From the NCBI GenBank assembly GCA_942491345.1, contig CALOAN010000020.1:1-64000 (forward strand): DNA of 64,000 nucleotides. Reading direction: 5' to 3'. A program made the position numbers and the translations under genes. The stretch is from JAHEEL01 sp942491345. Its GTDB lineage: Bacteria > Actinomycetota > Acidimicrobiia > Spongiisociales > UBA5794. Numbering within the stretch: the first letter of the stretch is position 1; each line of letters opens with the position of its first letter. Shown piece by piece: positions 28,983-38,687 of this stretch. The notes under the pieces were generated by a model, which worked only from the letters and a program-made list of their open reading frames with translations, was not told the DNA's origin and searched no databases.

Positions 28983-29128
28983 TTGCCATCTCGATGTCGG
29001 CGCCACGCCTAGAGAACGAAGACCATCGACCCGAGTGACCGAGGCCCGCATCCTCGACCACCGACTGTCCGCTCGAAGGCGATGCCATCACGACGGTGCC
29101 GTATGACACAGGACCGCCGCGCTCGCGA

Positions 29129-29185
29129 ACTCGTCTTCTGCCGGACAGGTTCACCTAGAGCGACGCTACTGCACCAGTGCGTCTC
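29129..29185. repeat. 31-base repeat plus palindromic element
   Basis: ACTCGTCTTCTGCCGGACAG through TTCACCTAGA (29129-29159) recurs with one mismatch at 36569-36599. In both places it runs straight into a palindromic element (here 29159-29185). The left flank is thus part of a longer unit. The remainder of the gap 28826-29441 shows no gene. Confidence 0.7.
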
Positions 29186-29441
29186 TGGAAATGGGTTCAA
29201 AGGTCCTTGGGAGCACGGCGGGACGTGTGCACCGCACGAAGATGCCTCTCACCTGTTGCACCGACGGCGGGCACCGATATGGAGAACCAACCCGGCAGGC
29301 GTCACCAGATCGTGACACTGAGCCGATATGGGCGGGTGAGGTTCCGGGTGTCTGGCGGCTTTCGGGACTTAGTGCCCTGGCGGGTTTGGGGTGTTCGGGG
29401 TTGGTTGGAGTAGCGGCTCCCGCTATTGGGAAGGGGACGAC

Positions 29442-31334
29442 ATGCGGGCGTGGCTGAGCCTGTTGATTGTTGCTTCGGTCGCTCTGGCTGGGGTGATGAT
29501 CACCCCAGGCGCGGTTGATGCTGTCGCGCCGGGCGCGGTTGGTCGGATCGTGTTCGTATCGAACCGCGATCATCTCGGTGGTAGTTTGTATACGCGGGCC
29601 TTTGCCGGCGGCGAGTGGACCCGACTGACGTCGGGCACGGCATCCGAAGACGATCCGGTGTGGTCGCCCGACGGATCCCGGATCGCATATCAGTCGAATG
29701 CCTCGGGCACGTGGGATATCTGGGTGATTGGCGCGGATGGTTCGAATCCGCGGAATCTGACAGCAGACTCGGCCTACGACCTGGTGCCGACTTGGTCGCC
29801 GGATGGCTCCCAGATCGCCTACGTCTCGGACGCATCAGGAAGTGTGGATATCTGGGTGATGGACGCGGATGGGTCGGACCGGGTGAACGTGACCTCGTCC
29901 GACGGCTCGTTCGCCAACTTTGACCCGGCGTGGTCGCCGGATGGGTCGAGCATCGCGTTCGAGTCGGATCGAGGCGGGACTTCGGATATCTACGTGATGA
30001 CTGTGGGTGGGAGCCGGGTGACGAACCTCACGCAGAGCGGGTCCGGCGACCAGAGCCCGGCGTGGTCGCCGGATGGGTCGAAGATCGCGTTTGTGTCGGG
30101 GGCGCGTCTGTTTGTGATGGACGCCGACGGGTCGGATGTTCGAGGTATTGCGAAGTCGCATTTGGGGGTGAGTGATCCGGCGTGGTCGCCGGACGGTCGC
30201 CATATCTCGTTCACCTCGCAGTTGGATGGGGATTGGGACTTGTGGATGGTGGATCCGGATGGTGCGAATGTGAACCACTTGACGGATCATGTGGGTAGTG
30301 AGTGGCACGGTGCTTGGGAGTCGGTGAATCGGCTGCCGTCGGCGACCGACGACGGGCCGTACTCGGTGGCTCTAGGTGGAACGTTGTCCGGGCCTTCAGT
30401 GCTCAGCAATGACACGGATCCCGACGGTGAGTCGCTGATCGCGCGGTTCGAGTCTCCACCCACTCATGCGGCGAGTTTCGCGCTGAACCTCGATGGGTCG
30501 TTCACGTATGTGCACGACGGTTCGTCTGCAACGGCGGATTCGTTCACGTATCGCGCAGAGGACACCCGATCCGGCGGTTCCGCTCCGGCGACGGTGTCGA
30601 TCCAGGTCGATCCCGCCAACACGGTGGGATTGGTGGATCCTGGCACGGGGGTGTGGCGTCTGCGCAATGGTGCCGGGGTGGTGTCTCAGTTCTACTTCGG
30701 GGACCCGGGTGACTATCCGTTCATGGGTGACTGGGATTGTGACGCGATTGATACGCCGGGGTTGTATCGCCAGTCAGACGGTTTCGCGTATCTGCGCAAC
30801 AGCAACACACAAGGCAACGCCGACCGGACGTTCTTCTTTGGAGATCCCGGCGATGTACCGCTTGCAGGTGACTTCAACGGGGACGGCTGTGACACCCTGT
30901 CGATCTATCGGCCGTCCGAGGCCCGGTTCTACATCATCAACGCGTTGGGCAAGGACGGCGGCGGGTTGGGGTCAGCCGACTACTCATTCTTGTTTGGAGA
31001 TGCGGGTGACAAACCGGTCGTGGGCGACTGGGACGGTGACGGCATCGACGAGATTGGCCTGCATCGCGAGACGAGCGGGTTCTTCTACTACCGAAACAGC
31101 CTGACGACGGGTATCGCGGATGGACAGTTCTACTTCGGTAATCCGGGTGACCGGTTCGTCGCCGGTGACTGGGGCATCGTCGACGGGGCTGAGACACCTG
31201 GATTGTTCCGGCCGTCAAACACCACGTTCTACTTCCGCCACACACTGGCCCAAGGCAACGCCGACTCGGAATTCGTCTGGCCGGGTGCAGGAATGAACTG
31301 GCTGCCGGTCTCCGGAGCCTTCACCCTCGACTGA
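29442..31334 (+). CDS. Secreted PD40 propeller - Ig-like - FG-GAP repeat protein
   Basis: A 630-residue exported protein with a Sec signal (MRAWLSLLIVASVALAGVMI). Residues 30-295 contain six TolB/PD40 blades with repeated WSPDG motifs. Then comes a bacterial Ig/cadherin-like domain (about 295-395: SNDTDPDGE, DGSFTYVHDG, DSFTYRAEDTRSGG). The C-terminal 235 residues consist of tandem FG-GAP-like units of about 45-50 residues (FYFGDPGDYPFMGDWDCD, GDFNGDGCDTLSIYRPSEAR). The repeats suggest a calcium-binding surface adhesin or ligand-binding propeller. No sortase or membrane anchor is visible. A paralogue with the same domain order is at 53435-55348; both share the TGCCCTGGCGG upstream sequence. 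Confidence 0.88.
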   Translation: MRAWLSLLIVASVALAGVMITPGAVDAVAPGAVGRIVFVSNRDHLGGSLYTRAFAGGEWTRLTSGTASEDDPVWSPDGSRIAYQSNASGTWDIWVIGADGSNPRNLTADSAYDLVPTWSPDGSQIAYVSDASGSVDIWVMDADGSDRVNVTSSDGSFANFDPAWSPDGSSIAFESDRGGTSDIYVMTVGGSRVTNLTQSGSGDQSPAWSPDGSKIAFVSGARLFVMDADGSDVRGIAKSHLGVSDPAWSPDGRHISFTSQLDGDWDLWMVDPDGANVNHLTDHVGSEWHGAWESVNRLPSATDDGPYSVALGGTLSGPSVLSNDTDPDGESLIARFESPPTHAASFALNLDGSFTYVHDGSSATADSFTYRAEDTRSGGSAPATVSIQVDPANTVGLVDPGTGVWRLRNGAGVVSQFYFGDPGDYPFMGDWDCDAIDTPGLYRQSDGFAYLRNSNTQGNADRTFFFGDPGDVPLAGDFNGDGCDTLSIYRPSEARFYIINALGKDGGGLGSADYSFLFGDAGDKPVVGDWDGDGIDEIGLHRETSGFFYYRNSLTTGIADGQFYFGNPGDRFVAGDWGIVDGAETPGLFRPSNTTFYFRHTLAQGNADSEFVWPGAGMNWLPVSGAFTLD

Positions 31335-32016
31335 GCCACCAGAGCATCAACAAGAGACCGCCCACATCCGGCTGGGTGTGTCAATACGCTCGGTTGGCGA
31401 TCTGACCTTTCCCTGCGCGTTGAGACGCCGTTGAAGTACGAGTCGCGGCGCTTCCAACCGGAGGCGCGGTCAGACAGCTGCTATCGCGACGCTTGTGTGC
31501 AAAAGGGTCGTTTCGTGATCGTCCGAGCACAGTGGAGCGACGCTTTCCAACGGAAGCGATAGAGTCGCCGAAGCTTTCGGCGAGAAGCGCAGGTCCGGAC
31601 ATCGGCAACGCCTCGGCCCGTTCAATCCCGAGTCATATCCGGCTATGTGGGCGATCTCTGGTGTCCGTTCTTGCCCGCCCGTATGTGCCGACATGGGCCG
31701 CCCGGATACGTTCTCAGGGTTCTCAGGGTTGTAGTGGGGTGATGCCCGATTGATCTCCGGGAAGCGGCTGGGCACGATGTGGATCATGGAATCTCAGATC
31801 CACAGTGTCGCAGTTCGGGCGGGTGGCTTCCTGATGAGTCCGCTTTTGTGGGCCACGATGGCGGCGAGTTTCTTGGCGCTCATGACCGGTTTGGCTGGAC
31901 GCATTCTTGTTTTCGTAGAAGACGTCCGCACCGCCCGCATCCGCGGCTCGTTCGAGCCGCGACATCAGACGGCCTCCCGGCCGTCGCCCGAGCGTTGCAG
32001 CCGACCACGAGTGCCA
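31335..32016. repeat. 682-base gap with three palindromic elements
   Basis: Copies at 31445-31467, 31486-31510 and 31536-31560 stand within 120 bases; the spacer CGTGATCGTCCGAGCAC (31514-31530) is repeated exactly at 42938-42954. A plus-strand frame from about 31777 codes for a hydrophobic peptide (SPLLWATMAASFLALMTGLA) but has no ribosome-binding site and no relative; it may be another relic. Confidence 0.65.
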
Positions 32017-32409
32017 TCATGGGCTGGGCGCTGTGGGCACCCACGGCCCGTCGAGAAGGGTTGCCTCCGCGTTGCCTGGCCAGGGTCGCGTCGCGACGCA
32101 CAGAAACCGCAGCGGTTCCGGCCCGGTGCAGCGGTACTGAAAGGCAGTACCGACCGGGATGTCGATCGAGACACCTGGCTTCAGGACGGCCGCATCTTCC
32201 CCACCCTCTTCGCGGCGCCAAGTCTCCCCCCTGCCGGACAGGACATGCCAGAACTCGCTCACCGTGTCATGGACGGTGGCCCGGTTCACCTGGCCCTTCG
32301 GGACGGTGGAACGGATCATGTTGCCGGCTGCGCCCTCCATCAGGTAGGGGATCTCCGCTCCGGCCGGGGATCGGGCATCGGGCGTCTCAGGAAGCGGGCG
32401 GGTCCGCAT
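32017..32409 (-). CDS. Cupin-domain protein
   Basis: A 130-residue single beta-barrel. The two cupin motifs are visible: HDTVSEFWHVLSGRGETWRR (motif 1, first His replaced in part) and LKPGVSIDIPVGTAFQYRC (motif 2). Metal ligands are partly non-canonical, so it may be a binding protein or isomerase, not an oxygenase. The ATG at 32409 directly faces an IS30 transposase tail on the other strand. Confidence 0.8.
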   Translation of the reverse strand: MRTRPLPETPDARSPAGAEIPYLMEGAAGNMIRSTVPKGQVNRATVHDTVSEFWHVLSGRGETWRREEGGEDAAVLKPGVSIDIPVGTAFQYRCTGPEPLRFLCVATRPWPGNAEATLLDGPWVPTAPSP

Positions 32410-32423
32410 GGGCGCTCCTCTGT

Positions 32424-32540
32424 AGGCTCGTCCACAGCCAACACGATCTCGACCAGGCCACCTGCTCGCTCAACACCCGGCCTCGACAAACTCTCGACTG
32501 GATGACACCATCAGACAGACTCGCCGAAGCGGTGCAATGA
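32424..32540 (+). mobile_element. IS30-family transposase C-terminal remnant
   Basis: The plus strand reads HDLDQATCSLNTRPRQTLDW, then MTPSDRLAEAVQ and a stop. The LNxRPRxTL-W-TP block is the hallmark C-terminus of IS30-type transposases. Nothing of the DDE core remains. A second, shorter tail of the same kind is at 55354-55425. Confidence 0.75.
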
Positions 32541-33044
32541 CCCCCTGATGTTTAGTGAGGCCGACGCGCGACGGATCCAGTTCCGACACCAAAGCCCGCT
32601 CGCTCACCCGGATCGCGTTCAGGTTCCGCAGCGCCGACCCCTCGTCGCTCTTGCACTCCTCGCCCTCGGCAGCCACCCATCGCAGCTCCCAGGCCGAAAC
32701 TGACCCACGGATAGACCAGGAGAGCGACATATGTGGCTGGTTGATGATGCGGGGGGTGCTACGGGCCAGTTCTGTCTCGTAGCGTTGGGGGTGGGTTGTC
32801 GTGCTGGAAGGGGTTGCGTCCCTGATGGGGGGGGGTCGCTGTTGCCGAGCTTCTCAATGGGCTACCAAGTACCGGAGTCCCCGTCGGTCTGGCTGAGGGT
32901 CGTGGCGCCGGAGGTCGTGTCAAGTGGAGCGACGCTACTTGACAGAAGCATCGTCCGCTGGATGCTCTGCTTGAGGAGTGACGCTTTCTGACCGAGGCGT
33001 CGGTCGAGGAGCATCGCCGGGCCGGCCTTTGGTACGATCGGCCG
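32541..33044. repeat. Gap with two palindromic elements
   Basis: Copies at 32929-32955 (GCGACGCTACTTGACAGAAG then CATCGTC) and 32979-33003 (TGACGCTTTCTGACCGAGGC then GTCGG). No gene is convincing in 32541-32900. Confidence 0.6.
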
Positions 33045-34016
33045 ATGGATTCGTGGTCCGGAGCGCAGGAAGGGCGCGAATGGGTGTTCTCAGCGGAATC
33101 GGTCACGAAGACCTACAACGCCGGTGACGTTCTGGCCAACGACCGGATCACTATCAGTGTCGCACCCGGTGAGGTGTACGGGCTGCTGGGTCCCAACGGG
33201 GCCGGCAAGACGACGTTTGTCAAGCAAGTCATCGGGCTGCTCAAGCCCACGTCGGGTTCGATTCGGCTCGGACCCTACGATCTCGTTGAAGATCCCGACG
33301 TCGCGCGCCAGCTCTGCTCGTATCTTCCTCAGGCCCAGATGCCAATCGAGTCGTTCAAGGCGCGTGAAGCCATCGACATCACCGGGCAGATCCGTGGTGG
33401 TCCATCGGGTGAGGTGCACCGGCGCCGTGACGAGCTGATCGAAGCGCTTCAGATCGGGGAGTGGCGCGACACGCTGGGAGCCAAGCTCTCAGGGGGTGTG
33501 AGGCGGCTGGTCGGCTTTGCCATGGTCTCAGTGTGGCCGGGGCGAATCGTGATCCTCGACGAGCCGACCAATGACGTCGACCCCCTGCGGCGCCGGCTCA
33601 TGTGGGAGCAGATACGCCGCCTCGGCGCCGAAGGCGTTGCCGTGTTCCTCGTGACCCACAATGTCATTGAAGCCGAGAAATCGGTTGACCGACTCGCGAT
33701 CATCAACGAGGGCCGCCTCGTCGCCGAAGGCACACCGTCGTCGCTGAAGGCCGCGGACCGTGGCAACCTGCGACTCCAGCTCATGCTTGCGCCGGGGCGG
33801 CCCACGCCGGATCTGCCGGCATTCGTCGTTGACCACCGGCGGGTCGGAAACAACCTGTTGACGCTCATCGCGGAATCGGATGCCGGCGTCGGGATCGCAT
33901 GGGCGCAAGATGCGACCGACCGCGGCATCACCGAGGAGTACGCCCTCGGGGCGGCGAGCCTCGAGGACGTCTACATTCGACTCACCGGCCATGTGTCGAA
34001 AGAGCCTGACTCATGA
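33045..34016 (+). CDS. ABC-2 type exporter, ATP-binding subunit (second system)
   Basis: A 323-residue ATPase. Walker A is GPNGAGKTT, the Q-loop is in SYLPQAQMP, the signature LSGGVRRL and Walker B IVILDEPTNDVDP, with the switch His in LVTHN. The Asn-Asp in place of Gly-Leu after the Walker B is unusual. It overlaps the first permease by ATGA. The three genes form one operon for a heterodimeric exporter. Confidence 0.92.
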   Translation: MDSWSGAQEGREWVFSAESVTKTYNAGDVLANDRITISVAPGEVYGLLGPNGAGKTTFVKQVIGLLKPTSGSIRLGPYDLVEDPDVARQLCSYLPQAQMPIESFKAREAIDITGQIRGGPSGEVHRRRDELIEALQIGEWRDTLGAKLSGGVRRLVGFAMVSVWPGRIVILDEPTNDVDPLRRRLMWEQIRRLGAEGVAVFLVTHNVIEAEKSVDRLAIINEGRLVAEGTPSSLKAADRGNLRLQLMLAPGRPTPDLPAFVVDHRRVGNNLLTLIAESDAGVGIAWAQDATDRGITEEYALGAASLEDVYIRLTGHVSKEPDS

Positions 34017-34801
34017 CGCAGCGGCCGGCGGTGGTCGCGCTCCCGGAGAAGCGCACGGGAGCCGCCAACTGGCTTCGTGCGTTTCGCGCCATGCTTCGCT
34101 GGGAGATCACCGGCTTCAGGCTGCTCCTCCCCCTGATGGTTGTCGTCCAATTCCTCTTTGGAGCGGGTTTCGTGCTCGGGATCGGGCTCTTTCTCACCGA
34201 GATGCCGCCCCGATCGGCGCTATTCCTCACCACAGGCGCCGGCGTGATCACGCTCATCGTGGTGGGTCTGGTTCTCGGACCTCAACTGATCGCGAACCAG
34301 CGGCAACAGGGGGTCTACGACTTCATTTGGTCGCTCCCGGTACCGCGCAGCACGGCCGCTGCCGCCTGGGTGGTGCTGAGCATGATCATCGCCGTACCCG
34401 GGCTGATCGGGGCTCTCGCCCTCGGCGTCTGGCGCTTCGATCTCGATCTTGTTATCGGCTGGGAGATCGTGCCCGCCATCACCGTCACCCTGGCTACTGC
34501 CACGATCCTCGGCTACGCGATGGCCCACGCAATTCCCAACCCGGACGTCACGCAGATCCTGTCGCAGATCCTGATCTTCGTCGTGGTGGGATTCGCCCCG
34601 ATCAACTTCCCGCCCGAGAACCTGCCGGCGTGGCTCGCCGAGCTGCACGAGTTCCTGCCGTTCACGCACATGGCCCGGGTCGTGCGTTCCGCTCTCACCG
34701 AAGGACTCGTCACGGACGTCGGCATTTCCTACCTGGTGCTCGGGGTGTGGGCGGGCATCGGATTGGGTGTCGCGACCTTCGTCTTGGGGAGGCGGCGATG
34801 A
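34013..34801 (+). CDS. ABC-2 type exporter, permease A
   Basis: A 262-residue protein with about six hydrophobic helices and the conserved QLIANQRQQGVYDFIWSLPV segment between helices 2 and 3. It resembles the second permease (34798-35571) throughout, including that segment (GQHKLRDTYDFLWSIPVPR), so the two arose by tandem duplication and probably form a heterodimer. Start and stop overlap neighbouring genes by four bases. Confidence 0.9.
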   Translation: MTQRPAVVALPEKRTGAANWLRAFRAMLRWEITGFRLLLPLMVVVQFLFGAGFVLGIGLFLTEMPPRSALFLTTGAGVITLIVVGLVLGPQLIANQRQQGVYDFIWSLPVPRSTAAAAWVVLSMIIAVPGLIGALALGVWRFDLDLVIGWEIVPAITVTLATATILGYAMAHAIPNPDVTQILSQILIFVVVGFAPINFPPENLPAWLAELHEFLPFTHMARVVRSALTEGLVTDVGISYLVLGVWAGIGLGVATFVLGRRR

Positions 34802-35571
34802 CGCTCGCTCCATCAGCGGTCCGGTCCGGGGCCTCGTATTGGTGGCAGAGCTACGTGTCGATGCTGCGCTTCGACATCACCAATCTGCGGACCTATCTCG
34901 GATTCCTCCTCGTCGTTCAGACCCTGATGGGTGGCGGCATGGCCTACATGTATGGGTTCTATCTGGGTGAGCTTCCGCCCGTTGGCCAGGCCTACGTCGC
35001 TACCGGCATTCCGGCACTTGCGCTGATCCCGCTGGGGATGGTGTGGGTGCCGAGCCTCATTGGCCAGCACAAGCTGCGCGATACCTACGATTTCCTGTGG
35101 TCGATACCCGTGCCCAGGATCGTGTCGGCGGCTTCGGTGTTCACCACGTTCTCGATCGCAGCACTACCGGGGATGGTCGCGTCGCTGTGGATCTCGACCG
35201 TTCGCTACGACGTCGAGCTCAGCGTGTCGTGGCTCATCGTGCCTGCGGTCGCGCTCTCCTCGCTGATGGCAACGTCCGTGGGTTTCGGCCTTGGGCATGT
35301 CATCAACGATCCGCGGGTCACCAACCTCGTTACGAATGTGCTCGTATTCTTCGTGCTGCTCTTCTCGCCGATCGTCATCCCGATCGTGGTGTTCCCTGCA
35401 TGGTTGGCCTCGCTGCACCGTGTCCTGCCGTTCTACGCCATGGCGACGGTGATTCGAGATGCGCTTACCGACGGGCTCGTCGACAGCGCCACGGGTGCCT
35501 ATGTCGTCCTGGGGGCCTGGACCGTTGGTGCCTGGGTCGCCGCTGCGTGGGTTGTGGGACGTCGACGCTGA
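34798..35571 (+). CDS. ABC-2 type exporter, permease B
   Basis: A 257-residue paralogue of permease A. It keeps the RVLPFYAMATVIRDALTDGL loop that matches EFLPFTHMARVVRSALTEGL in its partner. ATG at 34798 overlaps the upstream stop. The operon ends here; a palindromic element (35662-35688) follows 90 bases later. Substrate unknown. Confidence 0.9.
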   Translation: MTLAPSAVRSGASYWWQSYVSMLRFDITNLRTYLGFLLVVQTLMGGGMAYMYGFYLGELPPVGQAYVATGIPALALIPLGMVWVPSLIGQHKLRDTYDFLWSIPVPRIVSAASVFTTFSIAALPGMVASLWISTVRYDVELSVSWLIVPAVALSSLMATSVGFGLGHVINDPRVTNLVTNVLVFFVLLFSPIVIPIVVFPAWLASLHRVLPFYAMATVIRDALTDGLVDSATGAYVVLGAWTVGAWVAAAWVVGRRR

Positions 35572-35661
35572 AGCGGAGCCGGCGGGGCTGTGCGGCAGCC
35601 GAGGAGTCCTTGTTTCGCGATCAGCAAGTCTCCGCCCTGCGACCCGACGGTGTGCCTCCTG

Positions 35662-35688
35662 GAGCGACGCTTTCCAGCGGAATCGTCT
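35662..35688. repeat. Dispersed palindromic element
   Basis: GAGCGACGCTTTCCAGCGGA then ATCGTCT, between the exporter operon and the SRPBCC gene. Its loop resembles the copy at 31536. Confidence 0.6.
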
Positions 35689-35778
35689 CTGGCATTCCTC
35701 GGTGTGGGATTCGACCCTGGCGCCTGGGGCACGTCGGAAGCACAATGATGCAAGAGCTACACGAGCAGGTGGTGATCG

Positions 35779-36225
35779 GTGCGGAGACTCTCAGATTCGA
35801 TCTGGATCAACGCCCCGCCCGAGGCGGTCTGGGATTGGCTATCAACCATGTGCGAGCACTACACGGAGTGGCATCCGGATCACGTATCGGCTGAGTGGGT
35901 ACACGGAGAGCCCAATCAAGTTGGGTCGATCCTCGAGGCGGTTGAGGACCTGGGGGGCACCCGGGAGGTGTTGCGGCTTGAGATGGTGTCCATCAACCCT
36001 CCTCACGGATTCGAGTATCGGATTCGGGGCCCTATCTCGCTGCTGCTCCCCGGTGGTGCCTTCGCGGTGGTGACGGACGGCGGGGGAGCACGCTTCACCG
36101 CCTCGATCTCCTATCGCTTCGGCAGGTTGACGGAGCGTCTGTTCAGTCGTCGTACGGCTGTGCTCAGGAGGCACATGAAGGAAGAGGGCGAGAACTTGAA
36201 ACGGATTGTCGAATCGGCTCGGTGA
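35779..36225 (+). CDS. SRPBCC-family protein
   Basis: A 148-residue START/Bet v 1-like ligand-binding domain. DSIWINAPPEAVWDWLSTMC is the typical first strand and helix, and the C-terminal helix reads LRRHMKEEGENLKRIVE. Such proteins bind lipids or aromatic compounds or act as cyclases. GTG start at 35779. A second SRPBCC gene with different sequence is at 56142-56582. Confidence 0.82.
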   Translation: MRRLSDSIWINAPPEAVWDWLSTMCEHYTEWHPDHVSAEWVHGEPNQVGSILEAVEDLGGTREVLRLEMVSINPPHGFEYRIRGPISLLLPGGAFAVVTDGGGARFTASISYRFGRLTERLFSRRTAVLRRHMKEEGENLKRIVESAR

Positions 36226-36568
36226 CAGGCGCGCCCTGACAGCCCGCCCTCGCGCATCCGGCGCCGCGCGGCTGTCCCGCGGATTGTAGTCAACCCGATG
36301 CAACCGGCCACGACCCAGAGCGAAGACTGATCCTCTCTGCGACGGCGCTCGAAACGATTGGCGGACTGTTGGCTGTGAGCGAGTTCAAGCTGACGTTGGG
36401 CCACCGGTCCGCAATTGCGGCTGGTGATGTCCGCGAAAGGGAGCTGGGCGAGACCCACGTTCTCGTTGCTCTTGTCGTTGACCCAACCCGGCTCGCCGTA
36501 CTTCCGCGGAGCGATAGAAGCGAATTGCTCCTGGAATCCTTGGAGTCGGGATGGATCGGAGTTGTTCC
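36226..36568. other. Gap with possible Clp-N-like relic
   Basis: Around 36330-36520 the plus strand is open and reads LTLGHRSAIAAGDVRERELG followed by ETHVLVALVVDPTR. The pattern vaguely recalls the Clp N-terminal repeat. The frame has no start and degenerates into the repeat unit at 36569. Confidence 0.25.
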
Positions 36569-36625
36569 ACTCGTCTTCTGCCGGATAGGTTCACCTAGAA
36601 CGACGCTTCTTGCTCGCAGCGTCGG
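36569..36625. repeat. 31-base repeat plus palindromic element, second copy
   Basis: Counterpart of 29129-29185. ACTCGTCTTCTGCCGGATAG through TTCACCTAGA, then AACGACGCTT...CAGCGTCGG. Here it precedes the propeller-protein gene at 36669. Confidence 0.7.
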
Positions 36626-36668
36626 AGAGAGGAATCCAGTCTCGGCGTCTTGACGCCGATAGAACACC

Positions 36669-38675
36669 ATGCAGTGGCTTTTACTCGTGCTGAGCCTGCT
36701 CTTCTTTCAGGCTTCACCCACCATCGTGGTGAGCCCGGATTCAGCCCAGCCCGGTGCATCTTTCGAGGTCATCGGGAGTGATTTCACGGCCGGGGCGCGC
36801 GTCAGGGTCTTCTGGGACGGCGCAAGACTTCCTGGCAGGGTCAGAGTCGGCGCCGAAGGAACCTTCAGGTACTCGGGGAACGTGCCTGCCGATGCCGCGA
36901 TCGGGTCGCATTCAGTGACAGCTCGGACCATCGGGGGGGCGGACGACAGTGCATCCGCGACCTTCACCGTCGTCGGGACGCCGACGACAACCACCACCGT
37001 TGCCACGACTACGACGGCGGCGACGACTACGACGGCGGCGACGACTACGACGGCGGCGACGACTACGACGGCGGCGACGACTACGACGGCGGCGACGACT
37101 ACGACGGCGGCGACGACTACGACGGCGGCCACGACCACCACGGCAGCAACAACCTCAACTACCGCCACAACAACAACAGCTGCGGGCGCTTCCACCACCG
37201 CTCCGACGGTCACGCAAGAGGAATCCCCGAGCACCGCGCTCGCGGAACCACCGATGAGCAGTGAGGGTTCCATCGAGGAACCAGCGACGGCTGGGAGCGT
37301 CCTAGCGGCTCCAGGAACCGGCGGTGACTCCAACGATGAGTCGAGCGCCACGACGATGCAGGAGGGCTCCGACGAACCCGTCGGGACAGAAACGCTATCT
37401 GACGGTTCCGTCGAAGCGCGCGACTTGCTCTGGGTGCCGATTGCTCTTGCCGCCCTGATTCTCGGCGCGGTCCTCCTTGTCGCCGTCCGGCGCCGGTCCA
37501 AGCGGGAGAGGGATCCGGAGCCACCGGCACCCCATCCCACGGTCGAGGACATGGCGGTGATCACCCCGCTCGTTGCCGCCGACGTCCAGGCCGCCGACGG
37601 AGAGTGGACGCGTGACATGCTGACGCTGGACCCGCCCGGTGCGATCGATGGGATCGTCGCTGTTTCGGACCGGTTGGTCGGGTTCGGGCAAGCGGCGAGC
37701 TCAAACGGCGACGCTGCTCAGGCCGCCGTTTGGGAAAGCAAGAACGGGACCAGCTGGCGGAGCGTGGCGATGCTCGGCCCAGGCATCGCCCGGCTTGCAG
37801 TGCCGTGGCGGGACGGCTTGCTCGTTGCGGCAGTGCACGGACTCGACGAGCGTATCGCCACGACCTGCTGGTGGGTCGACAGCGCTGGCAGAGCGAGCGA
37901 GCGAGCCGGCGGTGAGGAACCCCTCCAAGGCGTCGTCGAAGGCGGAACCGCCACCGATGACGTGGCGGTTATGTGGGGCAGGGGCAGCAAAGGGCCACGC
38001 ATCTGGGTCGCCGAGGATGGGGCGACGTGGAGGGTGTCGGATCATCAGGATGCCGTCGACCTCGTTGTCAACTCGGGCGGCAACTTCGTGGCGTTCGGGC
38101 GCCGGGGGAGCTCGCAGCTTTCCGTGGGCTACTCAACGGATGGCATTTCGTGGGTCGAGTCGAAGGTGGACAACCCCGTTGTGTTCGAAGGAGCGCGAAT
38201 GGTCGCAGGGGCGTCCTTCGCAGGGCGGTTCGTTGTAGCGGGAACGGACATCATGCGAGATGTCGCCGCAACATGGACGACCGAAGACGGACAACGGTGG
38301 TATCGAACCGCCCTGCCATCGGCTGGGAGCGCGCATATTGTGAACCTGGTTGTGGCGGGCGATCGGCTGCTGGCGTTGGGAGGGGTTCGCAGCGGCAGCC
38401 GGAAGATCGTCGCCGTGTGGGAGTCGCGCGATGCCGTTTCCTGGCGGTCCATTGCGACTCCCGAGCTCTTCACCAACTCATCAGCGAACGCCATGGCAGT
38501 AGTCAGTGGCTCGATCGTTGTGAACGGAACACTGGCCGTGGAACGCGACGATGCCCAACTCGAGTCCGTTCCGGTGACTTGGCGACGCCAAGCGCTCGGG
38601 AGCGCCGAGCTGCCGGCGCACGAGTCGGCAACCCTGCCTGCAGCTGACGAGCCGGAGCCGATGCCCGCTCGATGA
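36669..38675 (+). CDS. Surface protein: signal, IPT/TIG-like domain, Thr/Ala stalk, TM, propeller
   Basis: A 668-residue protein. A short hydrophobic leader (MQWLLLVLSLLFFQA) is followed by an Ig-like IPT/TIG domain (residues 18-100). Residues about 105-180 are a low-complexity stalk built from eight TTTTAA units, encoded by an almost perfect 18-bp repeat (37003-37140). After an acidic Ser/Gly region a transmembrane helix (LLWVPIALAALILGAVLLVA, about 255-275) ends in arginines. The C-terminal 390 residues look like a WD/Kelch-like propeller (VWESKNGTSWRSVAM, VWESRDAVSWRSIAT). Since the TM is followed by positive residues, the propeller would face the cytoplasm and the TIG domain the outside. 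Part of its TIG domain is duplicated as a relic at 7385-7485. Confidence 0.75.
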   Translation: MQWLLLVLSLLFFQASPTIVVSPDSAQPGASFEVIGSDFTAGARVRVFWDGARLPGRVRVGAEGTFRYSGNVPADAAIGSHSVTARTIGGADDSASATFTVVGTPTTTTTVATTTTAATTTTAATTTTAATTTTAATTTTAATTTTAATTTTAATTTTAATTSTTATTTTAAGASTTAPTVTQEESPSTALAEPPMSSEGSIEEPATAGSVLAAPGTGGDSNDESSATTMQEGSDEPVGTETLSDGSVEARDLLWVPIALAALILGAVLLVAVRRRSKRERDPEPPAPHPTVEDMAVITPLVAADVQAADGEWTRDMLTLDPPGAIDGIVAVSDRLVGFGQAASSNGDAAQAAVWESKNGTSWRSVAMLGPGIARLAVPWRDGLLVAAVHGLDERIATTCWWVDSAGRASERAGGEEPLQGVVEGGTATDDVAVMWGRGSKGPRIWVAEDGATWRVSDHQDAVDLVVNSGGNFVAFGRRGSSQLSVGYSTDGISWVESKVDNPVVFEGARMVAGASFAGRFVVAGTDIMRDVAATWTTEDGQRWYRTALPSAGSAHIVNLVVAGDRLLALGGVRSGSRKIVAVWESRDAVSWRSIATPELFTNSSANAMAVVSGSIVVNGTLAVERDDAQLESVPVTWRRQALGSAELPAHESATLPAADEPEPMPAR

Positions 38676-38687
38676 GCGGGGGAGGAC

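Noticed and set aside
31777..32016. Hydrophobic plus-strand peptide (SPLLWATMAASFLALMTG)
   Set aside because: No ribosome-binding site, no relative, degenerates quickly. Kept only as a possible relic in the gap entry.
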